NCBI RefSeq assembly: GCF_000772945.1
Contig: NZ_JPVN01000001.1
Location: 248,001-312,000 of the forward strand
Source of the DNA: Ureibacillus manganicus DSM 26584
Lineage (GTDB): Bacteria; Bacillota; Bacilli; Bacillales_A; Planococcaceae
Length of the DNA stretch: 64,000 bases
Direction of reading: 5' to 3'
Position 1 is the stretch's first letter. Each line of letters begins with the position of its first letter. Made by a program: the position numbers and the translations under genes. The notes under the pieces were generated by a model. The model was not told where the DNA came from, searched no databases, and saw only the letters and a list, made by a program, of their open reading frames with translations. Shown piece by piece: positions 45,401 through 54,122 of the stretch.

Positions 45401-46166
45401 GTCCATCTGGCAATAAAGCAAGTTCGCGTACTTCTTCTATATAAGAATAGGCTTCTTGGAGGCTGAATTTTATAGCACTTTTCACATGACTTATATAAGG
45501 TAAATCATCTATTTTGACATCATCTTCTAACTTGTACTGCTTTGATAATGAATGTAACCATTCATTAGGCTTTGGATGTACAAGTGAAGTTTGATATAGC
45601 TTATCAATTAATGTTTCGATTTCTTGATCATCTCGATCAGATGTAAAACTATCTACTAAACGATAGATAGCATTTACTTTATCTTCATCCTTGTTGTCAT
45701 AGGCTTCTTCAAGAACTTCTGCTAAAACATCATCTTTTATTAATGAAGATTCTCCTTCATTAGCAATTCGGAACCCCGGATCGATATTAAGTAAATAAGC
45801 ATATTGACGGACAATAGCTAAACAGAATGAATGTAGCGTTGAGATTTGTGCTTTATTCACCAAACTAAGCTGTCTTCTTAAATGCTGATTACTTGGGTCT
45901 TTGGCAATTTCTTTTTCTAATGCTTCTGCCATACGATGTCGCATTTCTGCTGCAGATGCATTCGTAAAAGTCACGACAAGCAATTCGTCAACATCAATCG
46001 GATTTTCTTTGTCTATTACTTTTTCAATCATTCGATTGATTAGGACTGCAGTTTTACCGGAACCAGCCGCGGCTGAGACAAGCGTATCTTGACCGGAAGC
46101 CCAAATTGCCTTCCATTGTTCATCTGTCCATGTTACATCTGGACCTTTAGTTGGAATCTCGCGCAT
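42438..46166 (-). CDS. addA: ATP-dependent helicase/nuclease subunit A (AddA)
   Basis: A 1242-residue AddA. The UvrD/Rep helicase core has Walker A SAAAGSGKTAVLINRMI (about 31-47), motif III VGDVKQSIYRFRLAEP, and VTIHSSKGLEFPVVFVAG. The C-terminal RecB-type nuclease carries GTAVHTVMQH and ILLDYKTDKI. AddAB processes double-strand breaks, cutting back to a Chi site and loading RecA. It overlaps the end of addB by 20 bp and has GGAGTTG upstream of the ATG. Normal length. Confidence 0.97.
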   Translation of the reverse strand: MREIPTKGPDVTWTDEQWKAIWASGQDTLVSAAAGSGKTAVLINRMIEKVIDKENPIDVDELLVVTFTNASAAEMRHRMAEALEKEIAKDPSNQHLRRQLSLVNKAQISTLHSFCLAIVRQYAYLLNIDPGFRIANEGESSLIKDDVLAEVLEEAYDNKDEDKVNAIYRLVDSFTSDRDDQEIETLIDKLYQTSLVHPKPNEWLHSLSKQYKLEDDVKIDDLPYISHVKSAIKFSLQEAYSYIEEVRELALLPDGPAPYGETAELDFVLLQEAFRRLENSTWEELYEYFHSLKWATLSRKKQDSDPELKKLAKDKRDQAKKVVSKIKDDFFTRTPLRLIEEIRLMAPMIETLVELTENYGKKFKDAKLERGLLDFSDLEHYALEILSVNQSGKLQPSDVANDFQAKFKEVLVDEYQDTNMLQETILNLVKSGKEADGNLFMVGDVKQSIYRFRLAEPMLFLNKYLTFEEKPVSVSSGLKIDLNANFRSRKEVLHATNFVFEQIMGQSVGEIVYDEKAGLKPSAPYDEVETPVELAVLYEYQDNGESEELEDEFKAVDTISEEEIAKSQQEARFIIKRIKELMASGATVYNAKEKDPEKRVRPLRYSDIVILMRSMNWSSDLVEEFKAAGIPLYAESSKGYFEALEVMVMLNVLSVVDNPYQDIPLASVLRSPFVGLKENELALIRLAKKNVPFYEAMKTFVKEERSGISYTTAEKLHVFLQNLEVWRDMARRGSLADLIWKIYSDTNYYEMAGAMANGKQRQANLRTLHDRALMYEKTSFRGLFRFLRFINRMKSRGDDLGVAKSIGEKDDVVRLVTIHSSKGLEFPVVFVAGLGREFNQKDFSNSYLFDQKYGFAVKAIDPENRIMYTSLPFLAMKEKKILEMKAEEMRILYVAMTRAKERLILVGSVKDYEKTFAKWCEAGHSSSAMLPEYVRARAKTYLDWIGPAIARHECFSSYYDHSFSPVQHPSLWKISAISNETFSNSNNWNVEDEKEGQVLHEVDETLYEEINKRFTANYPFQQSITKKSKTSVTEIKRIENLQRLEEQDEMEFLEHRTFKSVAKRPVFLHQEGLTSTEIGTAVHTVMQHAPKEGFDSIEKINEYLQNLVNRQLLTEEEMKEVDCEKVMQFFESAIGKRFIHAKKIYRELPFTLSRTDVDGDRQIIQGIIDCLFLDENDRWILLDYKTDKILPRFAEEPLLTKEMTERYGVQLRIYSEAVKAVLGFDVDEKVVYLYNAVKDIQL

Positions 46167-49100
46167 CGTTATTCAACTCCTCACTAATTTTGGTCACCAC
46201 AACATCTGATTTTTCAGTTTGTAATTTATGATATTTTTGCATATTATCAGAAACGTCAAATTGACAGACTGATTTAAATGAGCAAAAATCGCAAGCCGTT
46301 TTAGATTTTAATTTATAAGGGCGGATTGAAGTTTCCCCACTTAAAATTCCATTCCCAGCTTCTTGATGTTTCTTTCGAACAAATTGTTGTAAATTTTGCA
46401 TATCTAATGGCTGAACAACACGAGAATTTCTTTGGTAAACAGATCCATCATTTTTAAATTGAACAGGAACAATAATCGACTTTCCTGATACTTCTAATTC
46501 TTCATCCATTAAAACAAGAGCAGTTGGATCTTCTGAGAGCAATCCTTTCATTCGATATTGTCTTAATCGTTCAATTTCAAGTTTACCTTCGTCCAATTCT
46601 TCTTCCAATTTTAGTAGAGGATTGTGAACATGCACATACAAAACTCCTGCTGGTTGTGCAATGCCTTCTATCCAATGGCTAGCATTATCTACAGCAACAT
46701 TTAAATACGTTAATAATTGTAGAGATAAGCCGTGATAAACTTCATTTAAATCTAAGTCTCTGCTGGAAGATTTATAGTCGACCACTCGTAGATAGGATTT
46801 TTCGTTAATTTCCGCACTATCAATTCGGTCAATTCGTCCGCGCAATCGCATTTTTCTTCCACCGTCTAAGTCAATTTCAAGAGGAGGTAACATCTCTTTC
46901 CCAGGTCCAAATGATGCTTCAATCGCAATTGGTTTAAAGCCTGAAGATTTCGCTTGATGAGACAAAGCAATCATCGTTTTTTCTACAATGCGCATTAACT
47001 TATGTTGGATATATCGATAGCGGGCACTACTTAATAATATTTGGTGTGAGAAAACAGGTACTATGTGTTCGACAGCTTGTCTTGCTAGAAGAGTACACTG
47101 TTCACGGGATAGTTTATTCCAATGAATCTTATGTTTGTTCGTCTCCATGGAGATCCATTTTAACGCCTCATGGAATAAATCCCCCATCGCAAAGGTTTCT
47201 AACTTATATTCAACACGTTCTTCTAACCCTAAACCGTAAGTAGAAAAATGAGCAAATGGACAGCTATAGAACTTTTCAATACGAGAAACACTTGAATTCA
47301 AATCTGTTCCATACAATTCATCTGTAATGTCTTGGGTAAGATTTTCCGCTTCGTTTTTCTTTTCTAACGGTCGCATGACAGCTTCCAGCATGATTTTCCA
47401 CTTAGCATCTTGCTCATAAAATCTTTTTAAAGCTACCCACTCTGGTGATAATTCATGTGTGTACTGGGCTTGTCTCAGTTGCATCATTAAATACGCAACA
47501 GATGTCCGTGGGTGTCTAATATAAGAAAGAACATTATCCTGTTCTAATTCTTCAATAGGGTCAATTAAAATTCGTTGATGAGGCAATGTTTTTTGTCCAT
47601 CGACCTCAAATAATTTGTGTAATCGATTAACATATAAAGATGGTAATAATGATTTACTCTCCTCGTCGGAGCTTGCAAAGGTCACATATAGCCGATCAGT
47701 AGGTGATGAAAACGCACGATAAATTAGAAATGCTTCTTGTAATAGTCGGTGCTTCGATGTAGGTGACAGCTCTGTATCAACAGCAGCAAACCATCCACGT
47801 TCTGTATCGGTAATTAAACCTTCATAGTCCATACGCATCGGATATACACCATCATTGACACCGATGACAAATACAACTTTCATATTATCATAGCGAGAAT
47901 ATTCTACTGTCCCGACTTTTACTTCATCAACTGCAGGCGGGATATTTGAAAACTCTAACGTATCGTAGCCCTCGTCTAAGATTTTCGCAGCTTCTTCAAC
48001 GGTCATTTTTTGATCGCCAAACATGATGACAAACTGATCTAGAACGTTTACCCATTTGTTCCAAGCTTGATCATGTTCACTTGCTTCATTTAACTGATGT
48101 TGACCAAGTTCTGAATCCTTTAACGCTTGAAGTTTCTCATAAATTTGTAACTCTTCGATAAATTGATAAAGGCAAATTGCAATCTCACGACCTGTTTCAG
48201 CATTTGCTAGTTTGTTCTGCAATTGTTCAAGTGGTCCACGGATCATATCCCTTATCTCGTCAATAATTTTTTGGATTGATAATTCTTCATCCGTTTGACG
48301 ATTTGTTAAGAACTCTAATCCCCTATATTTTTTGTACAACCATCTTGATTTCTCAAACCATCTATACCCATAAATCCCTTGTGCAATTACAAAGTTTTCG
48401 AAGCGGTCAGCTTTTTCCCGCATTTCATTTACATCACTTTTCAATGGGAAAAACAAATCCGTCTTTACACTTCTAAAGACTGGCTCATACTGCCATTTTG
48501 AAGTTACTACTTCAAGAATTGAACGACTAAATTCAATTAAAGGGTGGTGTAACATCGTTTTCTTTTCGTTTGTAAATACTGGAATATCGTATTGAGAAAA
48601 TGTCGTTAATATCAGTGGGTCATAAACATCTGCTTGACGATACATAATCCCAATATCTTTATAACGTACATTTTCCTCCTTCACTAATCGACATATTTCC
48701 CGGGCAATCGCGTGAACCTCTGCACGTCTATTTGCGCCTTCAAATATACGAACAAATCCTTGTGCTTTTCTTGAGTTCCAAATCGGCTCATGAAAATTCG
48801 CTTCTATATGTTTTAAATCAAGATTGTTATATCGATAGCTTCCAAAAAAATGTTCCCGCGGTTCAATATCGACTTGTAGATTTTTTGCTTCTTCCATTAA
48901 TTTATCGTACATTACAGCACCACGGAAAAATAACGCTTGGTCATCATCTTTGTCGTGCTCATCTTCGAGTGGAAGCACTACCGTGACACGTTCAGCAAAT
49001 AATAATAACTGTTTAATAATTTCAAACTCACGAACCGTAAATTGAGTAAATCCATCAATATAAATATGTGCCTCTTTAACTTTTTGCGAGTTTTTCAATT

Positions 49101-49671
49101 GCTCTAACAAAACTGGATAATAGGCTTCTCCGTCTACATAAGTATCCCCAAGCTCCTGCTCTAACTCTTGTAAAATAATTTGCAAATCTTTTGTTTTTGA
49201 AAGCAATGTATGTGGGGCTTGTTTTTCTTCGAGTTGTGCGATAATTTCATTTAAAGTATTACTTTGGATATTAAATTGACTGAATTCTTTTATTAACTGT
49301 ACTACTTCATTTGTAAATCCTCGCTTATCCGCAGCTTGACGAAATAGTGAGAATTTATCTTTATTTTCCATTAATAATCTTCGTATTAACATTTGGTAAC
49401 CAATTTTGTCTATTCTATCTCTAGCGATACCACCTGTTTCCTGCAATATGTACCATGCAAGACGTTTAAATGTCATTACTTGGGCACGCATAATACCACT
49501 GATTTCATATTTGTTCGTTAAGTCATATTCTGTTGAGAAGGACATTTGGTCTGGAACAATGATATAAATCGGTGCACCAAGTGGATCTTTCTTTAGCTCT
49601 TTTACAATCTCCTTATGAATGGTACTTGTTTTCCCTGCACCCGCTCGTCCACTAATGACTCTTAAAGACAT
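46147..49671 (-). CDS. addB: ATP-dependent helicase/nuclease subunit B (AddB)
   Basis: A 1174-residue AddB. Walker A GRAGAGKTST (about 8-17) starts the protein. The Chi-recognition inactive helicase parts follow, and the C-terminal nuclease has VVDYKSSSRDLD. Cysteines of the iron-sulfur staple are present: FYSCPFAHFSTYGL and ACDFCSFKSVCQF. It degrades the 5' strand at broken ends and recognises Chi. GGGGGAGAGG precedes the ATG. First gene of addB-addA. Confidence 0.97.
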   Translation of the reverse strand: MSLRVISGRAGAGKTSTIHKEIVKELKKDPLGAPIYIIVPDQMSFSTEYDLTNKYEISGIMRAQVMTFKRLAWYILQETGGIARDRIDKIGYQMLIRRLLMENKDKFSLFRQAADKRGFTNEVVQLIKEFSQFNIQSNTLNEIIAQLEEKQAPHTLLSKTKDLQIILQELEQELGDTYVDGEAYYPVLLEQLKNSQKVKEAHIYIDGFTQFTVREFEIIKQLLLFAERVTVVLPLEDEHDKDDDQALFFRGAVMYDKLMEEAKNLQVDIEPREHFFGSYRYNNLDLKHIEANFHEPIWNSRKAQGFVRIFEGANRRAEVHAIAREICRLVKEENVRYKDIGIMYRQADVYDPLILTTFSQYDIPVFTNEKKTMLHHPLIEFSRSILEVVTSKWQYEPVFRSVKTDLFFPLKSDVNEMREKADRFENFVIAQGIYGYRWFEKSRWLYKKYRGLEFLTNRQTDEELSIQKIIDEIRDMIRGPLEQLQNKLANAETGREIAICLYQFIEELQIYEKLQALKDSELGQHQLNEASEHDQAWNKWVNVLDQFVIMFGDQKMTVEEAAKILDEGYDTLEFSNIPPAVDEVKVGTVEYSRYDNMKVVFVIGVNDGVYPMRMDYEGLITDTERGWFAAVDTELSPTSKHRLLQEAFLIYRAFSSPTDRLYVTFASSDEESKSLLPSLYVNRLHKLFEVDGQKTLPHQRILIDPIEELEQDNVLSYIRHPRTSVAYLMMQLRQAQYTHELSPEWVALKRFYEQDAKWKIMLEAVMRPLEKKNEAENLTQDITDELYGTDLNSSVSRIEKFYSCPFAHFSTYGLGLEERVEYKLETFAMGDLFHEALKWISMETNKHKIHWNKLSREQCTLLARQAVEHIVPVFSHQILLSSARYRYIQHKLMRIVEKTMIALSHQAKSSGFKPIAIEASFGPGKEMLPPLEIDLDGGRKMRLRGRIDRIDSAEINEKSYLRVVDYKSSSRDLDLNEVYHGLSLQLLTYLNVAVDNASHWIEGIAQPAGVLYVHVHNPLLKLEEELDEGKLEIERLRQYRMKGLLSEDPTALVLMDEELEVSGKSIIVPVQFKNDGSVYQRNSRVVQPLDMQNLQQFVRKKHQEAGNGILSGETSIRPYKLKSKTACDFCSFKSVCQFDVSDNMQKYHKLQTEKSDVVVTKISEELNNDARDSN

Positions 49672-49757
49672 TTCCTCTCCCCCTTTTTAGGTCTTTTCTA
49701 TATGATTAAGTTTTAATAATATTATTTTACTATATTTATAACTTGCTGTTATGAATA

Positions 49758-49797
49758 CAAAAAAGCGATTTACATAACACTTTATTGTAAACCGCAT
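49758..49797 (-). terminator. Terminator after the TVP38 gene
   Basis: On the minus strand GCGGTTTAC pairs with GTAAATCGC, followed by TTTTTTG. Confidence 0.8.
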
Positions 49798-49817
49798 GAT
49801 GTATAGAAACAAATATA

Positions 49818-50456
49818 TTACTTCGCCTTTTTCTGGTAGGATGCTTCTTTTAAATCTTTTTCAACTCTCTTATTTAATCGTTTCTCCACGGTTTTACTTA
49901 TTATCCATAGAAGGAATATACCAATCGCAACGAATAGAAGCTTTATTGGATTTGTAAAGTAGGAAGCAATATCATATCCGAGCACACTAATACTTAAAAC
50001 CATGACAAACTTCCCTGCTAAAATAACAAAAAGATAATATTTTTTTTTTATGTGAGAAAGTCCAGCGACAATATTCACAAGGACAGATGGTGTAAATGGA
50101 AAGCATAATAAAATAAATAAGGGACTTAGGCCTCTCATATCGACAAATTTTATGAGCTTTTGGACATTTTCTCTTTCAATAAATCGCTTTAGCTTAGGAT
50201 GTCTTCCGAATTTTCTAACAATTAAAAAGACAACATACGAGCCAAGCACAGTTCCAACCCACGATAGGAAAAAACCTAACCATAAACCATAAGAACTAAC
50301 ATTTGCTACAACGATGACGACAAGGGGCAAAAAGGGTAATAATGCTTCCAAGAAAGGAAGCAAAATTCCAATTAGCGGTCCGAGTGTACGATAACTTGAA
50401 GCCAATGATTGGATATTTTCTTCTGTAAACCATTCACTCAATTGGTACCACCTCAA
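49818..50456 (-). CDS. yhjE: TVP38/TMEM64 family membrane protein (YhjE-like)
   Basis: A 212-residue VTT/DedA-superfamily protein with about five helices. The conserved LGPLIGILLPFLEALLPFLPL re-entrant region and FVDMRGLSPLFILLCFPFTPSVLVNIVAGLS match the TVP38/YhjE type. Members of this superfamily are linked to membrane lipid scrambling or ion homeostasis. It lies upstream of addB on the same strand, as yhjE does in B. subtilis. Confidence 0.88.
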   Translation of the reverse strand: MRWYQLSEWFTEENIQSLASSYRTLGPLIGILLPFLEALLPFLPLVVIVVANVSSYGLWLGFFLSWVGTVLGSYVVFLIVRKFGRHPKLKRFIERENVQKLIKFVDMRGLSPLFILLCFPFTPSVLVNIVAGLSHIKKKYYLFVILAGKFVMVLSISVLGYDIASYFTNPIKLLFVAIGIFLLWIISKTVEKRLNKRVEKDLKEASYQKKAK

Positions 50457-50551
50457 CTCACAATGATGTTTTAAATCTAAATCTGATGATTGGATAACTT
50501 TATATCTATGTACGACATAACATTAACGTGATAAAATTACAATTGGTTCCA

Positions 50552-50581
50552 TAGACATTCTTTGGCACTATTTATTATAAT
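50552..50581 (+). promoter_or_regulatory. Sigma-A promoter of azlCD
   Basis: TAGACA (50552-50557), 18 bp, TATAAT (50576-50581). The start codon is 57 bp downstream. Confidence 0.65.
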
Positions 50582-50637
50582 ATAAAACCAAATATTTTGA
50601 ACATTATACTCCCTATTTTTGAAAGGAGATATTTCAA

Positions 50638-51357
50638 TTGGTATCACAAACTGAAATGAAAACAGTGACTACAGATTCATTTTCTCAAGGAATACGAGAT
50701 TGTATACCAACATTACTCGGATACATAAGTATTGGACTAGCTTTTGGAGTTATAGGAATCACATCTAACTTATCAATATTAGAAATTTTCTTATTGTCTG
50801 TTTTTGTTTATGCAGGCTCAGCTCAGTTTATTTTTTGTGGATTGTATGTTGCAGGTGCACCTGTATCCATCATTATTATTACAACATTCATCGTAAATCT
50901 TCGACACTTCTTAATGTCATTGACAGTTGCGCCTCATTTAACTAGATACTCGTCACTTCGCAATATTGGTTTCGGTTCATTATTAACAGATGAAACATTT
51001 GGTGTAGCTGTGACAAAGCTAATGAAAGAAAATCACCTTGGTGGCAGGTGGATGGATGGGTTAAATTTAACTGCTTATTTATCATGGATTGCTGCTTGTA
51101 CATTAGGTGGAATTGTTGGTAAATGGATTCCTGATGCAGAAAGTTGGGGGTTAGATTTTGCCCTGGTTGCGATGTTCGTTGCTTTACTTGTACTTAACTT
51201 GGTGGATGTAGGAAAATCTAAACTAATGCATTATTTAAAGTTGATCGGTTGCGTCGCGGTTTGTATGTATATCCTTTCTTATTTTTTACCTGGCCACTTA
51301 GCCGTTTTGTTTTCAACAATTATTGTTGCAACAATTGGGGTGGTGACTGAGAAATGA
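50638..51357 (+). CDS. azlC: AzlC family branched-chain amino acid exporter subunit
   Basis: A 239-residue AzlC. Signatures are GLAFGVIGITSNLSILEIFLLSVFVYAGSAQF and VNLRHFLMSL, with five or six helices. With AzlD it forms a LIV-E type exporter of branched-chain amino acids and analogues such as azaleucine. The start is TTG at 50638 after GAAAGGAGAT. Its stop overlaps the azlD ATG by four bases (ATGA). Confidence 0.92.
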   Translation: MVSQTEMKTVTTDSFSQGIRDCIPTLLGYISIGLAFGVIGITSNLSILEIFLLSVFVYAGSAQFIFCGLYVAGAPVSIIIITTFIVNLRHFLMSLTVAPHLTRYSSLRNIGFGSLLTDETFGVAVTKLMKENHLGGRWMDGLNLTAYLSWIAACTLGGIVGKWIPDAESWGLDFALVAMFVALLVLNLVDVGKSKLMHYLKLIGCVAVCMYILSYFLPGHLAVLFSTIIVATIGVVTEK

Positions 51358-51677
51358 CAACTAATCTAGCTATGTTTCTAATTATTTTAGGGTGTGCTGT
51401 GGTTACTTGGTTACCAAGGGTCATCCCATTTATGCTTGTTCGAAGCGTTCAATTGCCAGATGTTGTACTTAGATGGTTAACATACATACCGGTTTGTATA
51501 TTAAGTGCGCTAGTTATAGAATCCCTTCTTAATGCTGAGGGGAAATTTGTTACCTTTGAGTGGCTAAATTTAATGGCATTTATCCCAACGGTTTTTGTTG
51601 CGATTTTCACTAAGAGTTTATCTCAAACCGTGATTGCTGGTGTGTTGACGATGGCGGTTTTAAGAAATCTATTTTAA
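51354..51677 (+). CDS. azlD: AzlD family branched-chain amino acid exporter subunit
   Basis: A 107-residue membrane protein with four helices and the family motif VTWLPRVIPFMLVRSVQLPDVVLRWLTYIP. It is the small partner of AzlC. The overlapping start and stop show translational coupling. Confidence 0.92.
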   Translation: MTTNLAMFLIILGCAVVTWLPRVIPFMLVRSVQLPDVVLRWLTYIPVCILSALVIESLLNAEGKFVTFEWLNLMAFIPTVFVAIFTKSLSQTVIAGVLTMAVLRNLF

Positions 51678-51712
51678 GCTAGTAGTTATATAGAGGGACA
51701 AACTGTACATAA

Positions 51713-51747
51713 AAATGCGATGGATTATAGAATCCATCGCATTTTCG
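51713..51747. terminator. Bidirectional terminator between azlD and csbA
   Basis: AAAATGCGATGGATT pairs with AATCCATCGCATTTT. The A run on the left and T run on the right allow use by both convergent genes. Confidence 0.9.
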
Positions 51748-51750
51748 TTG

Positions 51751-52005
51751 TTATTCATCATCACGATTACTATTCTTAACACGTTTTATCATTCTCGTAG
51801 CGTACCAAAAACCAATTGTTAATGATAATGCATCAACAACAAAAACAATTGCTGGAGTAGAATATCCGGCATAAACAGATGCTGCAATAAGGGCAATCGA
51901 TAAAATTAGTGCTACGATGTGATTATAGGTTAATCGTGTAAAAAGAACGACTAATAATCCAGGTAAAAATAGTGCAAGTATTATTTTATCTACGACTGAC
52001 TCCAT
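51751..52005 (-). CDS. csbA: CsbA family membrane protein
   Basis: An 84-residue protein with about three helices and the CsbA core FLPGLLVVLFTRLTYNHIVALIL, ending KRVKNSNRDDE. In B. subtilis csbA is a sigma-B stress gene near uvrBA; here it sits with minJ, with uvrA 10 kb away. AAGAGGAG precedes the ATG. Function unknown. Confidence 0.85.
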   Translation of the reverse strand: MESVVDKIILALFLPGLLVVLFTRLTYNHIVALILSIALIAASVYAGYSTPAIVFVVDALSLTIGFWYATRMIKRVKNSNRDDE

Positions 52006-52045
52006 AATAAGACTCCTCTTGTACCCCTTGCTTTGATTCCCGGAA

Positions 52046-53212
52046 CTATTCAGCTACTATAAGACCAATTTGATGATGATCTTTACTATAAACAACTTGT
52101 TGCGTTAACCTTAACTCATCTTTATGATCAAGTACTTCTAATTTACAATGGGCTGCATTTATTTGTAATGCTTCATAAAGCTCTTGTTTCGTTTGAACAT
52201 CTACACCGTTTACTTTACGAATCACTTCCCCAGCTTTCAATCCCATTTTTTCTGCTGGAGATACTGGTAGAATTGCTGCAATCATTACCCCATTAGATTT
52301 TTGTGATACGGCATACACATCTTTTCTTTCCTTTAATGTGTAATTAAACGAAATCATTAATCGTAAAACTGCCCCGCCAAATAAAACAATCAGACCGATA
52401 ATTGGCATGAAATATGCAAATAAACCGCCAATCACAACAATTTGACCTAATATTAGAACTGTTCGACCTAATTTAGGATATAAATAGACTGGTAATGTCT
52501 TTCTTGCCATTTGTTGATATCCAATTACTATAGGGAAAAGAATGATTGAAAACTCGTTAGACCCTAAAGTGAATTGTGGCCAGTACGGTAAAAAGGACTG
52601 TATGGCATCACCAGGGACGATGAAAAAGATCGGTAACACCCAAAACTTTTTACTGAAAAAGGACACTGCTTTTAAGCCTCGTTTTGTTTGTTCAAATCGA
52701 GGAGATGCGTATTGGGCACCCTTCTTCCGTATAAGTAACCCTTCAGCAATAAGTAATAGACCTACTATTACCGTAATCGTTAAAGCGAACCCATCATTTA
52801 TTGCTAATCCATTGAATTCTATTCCTAATACGTTAAATGACCAATTTTGCCATCCTATGATAAGAAGGGCTAAGACGCTTATGGCAACGTAAATGATCGG
52901 TGAAAGTAAATGGAAGAAGAAGGTTAGTAGCGATAATATACTAACTATCGTTACGATGTATAGTAGTTCTACTGGTAATGTTAATCCAATAAGTAGGCTG
53001 AGTACTGAAATACATAATGAGAATAATAGACTTTCACTTACAAGTCCTTTTACCTCAGCCCAACCAGATAATATTCGAATATGAAAATGTCTTCGCTCAT
53101 TTTTCACACGTCTATATCCTACATAAACAGCCATTAATAATGTTAAATATAGAATTGGGTTAACAAAAACGCGACCAACCGCTCTTAAAAATTCGTACAA
53201 TATATCTATCAT
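52046..53212 (-). CDS. minJ: Cell division topology protein MinJ
   Basis: A 388-residue membrane protein with about eight helices and a C-terminal PDZ domain (about 305-388; VSPAEKMGLKAGEVIRKVNGVDVQTKQELYEAL). This matches MinJ (YvjD), which links DivIVA to MinD and restricts division to mid-cell. It is in its usual place upstream of csbA and downstream of ctpB, but the second 52-bp array separates it from ctpB. Confidence 0.9.
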   Translation of the reverse strand: MIDILYEFLRAVGRVFVNPILYLTLLMAVYVGYRRVKNERRHFHIRILSGWAEVKGLVSESLLFSLCISVLSLLIGLTLPVELLYIVTIVSILSLLTFFFHLLSPIIYVAISVLALLIIGWQNWSFNVLGIEFNGLAINDGFALTITVIVGLLLIAEGLLIRKKGAQYASPRFEQTKRGLKAVSFFSKKFWVLPIFFIVPGDAIQSFLPYWPQFTLGSNEFSIILFPIVIGYQQMARKTLPVYLYPKLGRTVLILGQIVVIGGLFAYFMPIIGLIVLFGGAVLRLMISFNYTLKERKDVYAVSQKSNGVMIAAILPVSPAEKMGLKAGEVIRKVNGVDVQTKQELYEALQINAAHCKLEVLDHKDELRLTQQVVYSKDHHQIGLIVAE

Positions 53213-53366
53213 CTATTAAACACCCACCGTTCGCTACTCACTATTATTGTCATTGTATCATTCTAATAGATTAGTTGCGTAGTGAAAAAGGGATTATTTG
53301 ATAAATTATTAGAAAAAGTTTTTTCTTATGGTAGATTACGTTACGGGGGGTGCAATAATCATGAAA

Positions 53367-54064
53367 CGGCATTCATCTGAGTTATGAAGGACATTTCGGG
53401 TGTGTTTCGGGTTTCGTTTACACTTTCTAAACGAGTGGTTACTTTTTCCATCAGATTTTCATGCCCAAAAGGTCTTCATCATCCTTATGATAACCTTTTC
53501 TAACCGATTTCCCGGCCCAAAAGGTCTTCATCTCCCTTATGATGACCTTTTCCAACCGGTTCCCTGGCGCAAAAGGTCTTCATCACCCTCATGATGACCT
53601 TTTTCAACCGATTCCTTAGCCCAAAAGGTCTTCATCTCCCTTATGATGACCTTTTCCAACCGATTTCCTGGCGCAAATGGTCTTCATCACCCTCATGATG
53701 ACCTTTTCCAAAAGATTTCCCGGCGCAAAAGGTCTTCATTAGCCTTATGATGACCTTTTCTTGCGGATTTTCTGGTGCAAATGGTCTTCATTACTCTTAT
53801 GAAGACCTTTTCCTGCGGATCTTCTGGCGCAAATGGTCTTCATTACCCTTATGATGACCTTTTCTTACGGATTTTCTGGTGCAAATGGTCTTTTCATTAC
53901 CCTTATGAAGACCTTTTCTTGCGGATTTTCTGGTGCAAATGGTCTTCATCACCCTTTTGATGACCTTTTCCTACGGATTTTCTGGCGCAAATGGTCTTCA
54001 TCACCCTTATGATGACTCTTTCCAACCGATTCCCTGGCGCAAACGTCCGTCATAGCCCACTTAA
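53367..54064. repeat. 52-bp hairpin array, type III units
   Basis: Eleven clear units begin (GGTCTTCAT) at 53471, 53523, 53575, 53627, 53679, 53731, 53783, 53835, 53887, 53941 and 53993: every step is 52 bp except one of 54, caused by two extra T in TCTTTTCATT. Degenerate units lie at about 53367, 53419 and 54044. The unit is AAAAGGTCTTCAT - CACCCTT - ATGATGACCTTTT plus a linker such as CTTGCGGATTTTCTGGTGC. The core is nearly that of type II, while the arms carry GG/CC in place of TG/CA. It is non-coding. Confidence 0.95.
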
Positions 54065-54070
54065 ACAGTA

Positions 54071-54120
54071 AAACCATCAGCAGAGACTCTCCTTTCTCTC
54101 CACTGATGGTTATTTCTTTT
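54071..54120 (-). terminator. Terminator after ctpB
   Basis: ACCATCAGCAGAGA pairs with TCTCTCCACTGATGGT with two unpaired bases; on the minus strand it leads into TTTTACTG. Stem strong, T-tail weak. Confidence 0.65.
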
Positions 54121-54122
54121 AA

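Noticed and set aside
53400-53960. Plus-strand frames with repeated NGLHYPYDDLF-type peptides
   Set aside because: They read through the 52-bp array. The period is not a multiple of 3, so successive units shift frame, and no start has a ribosome site.
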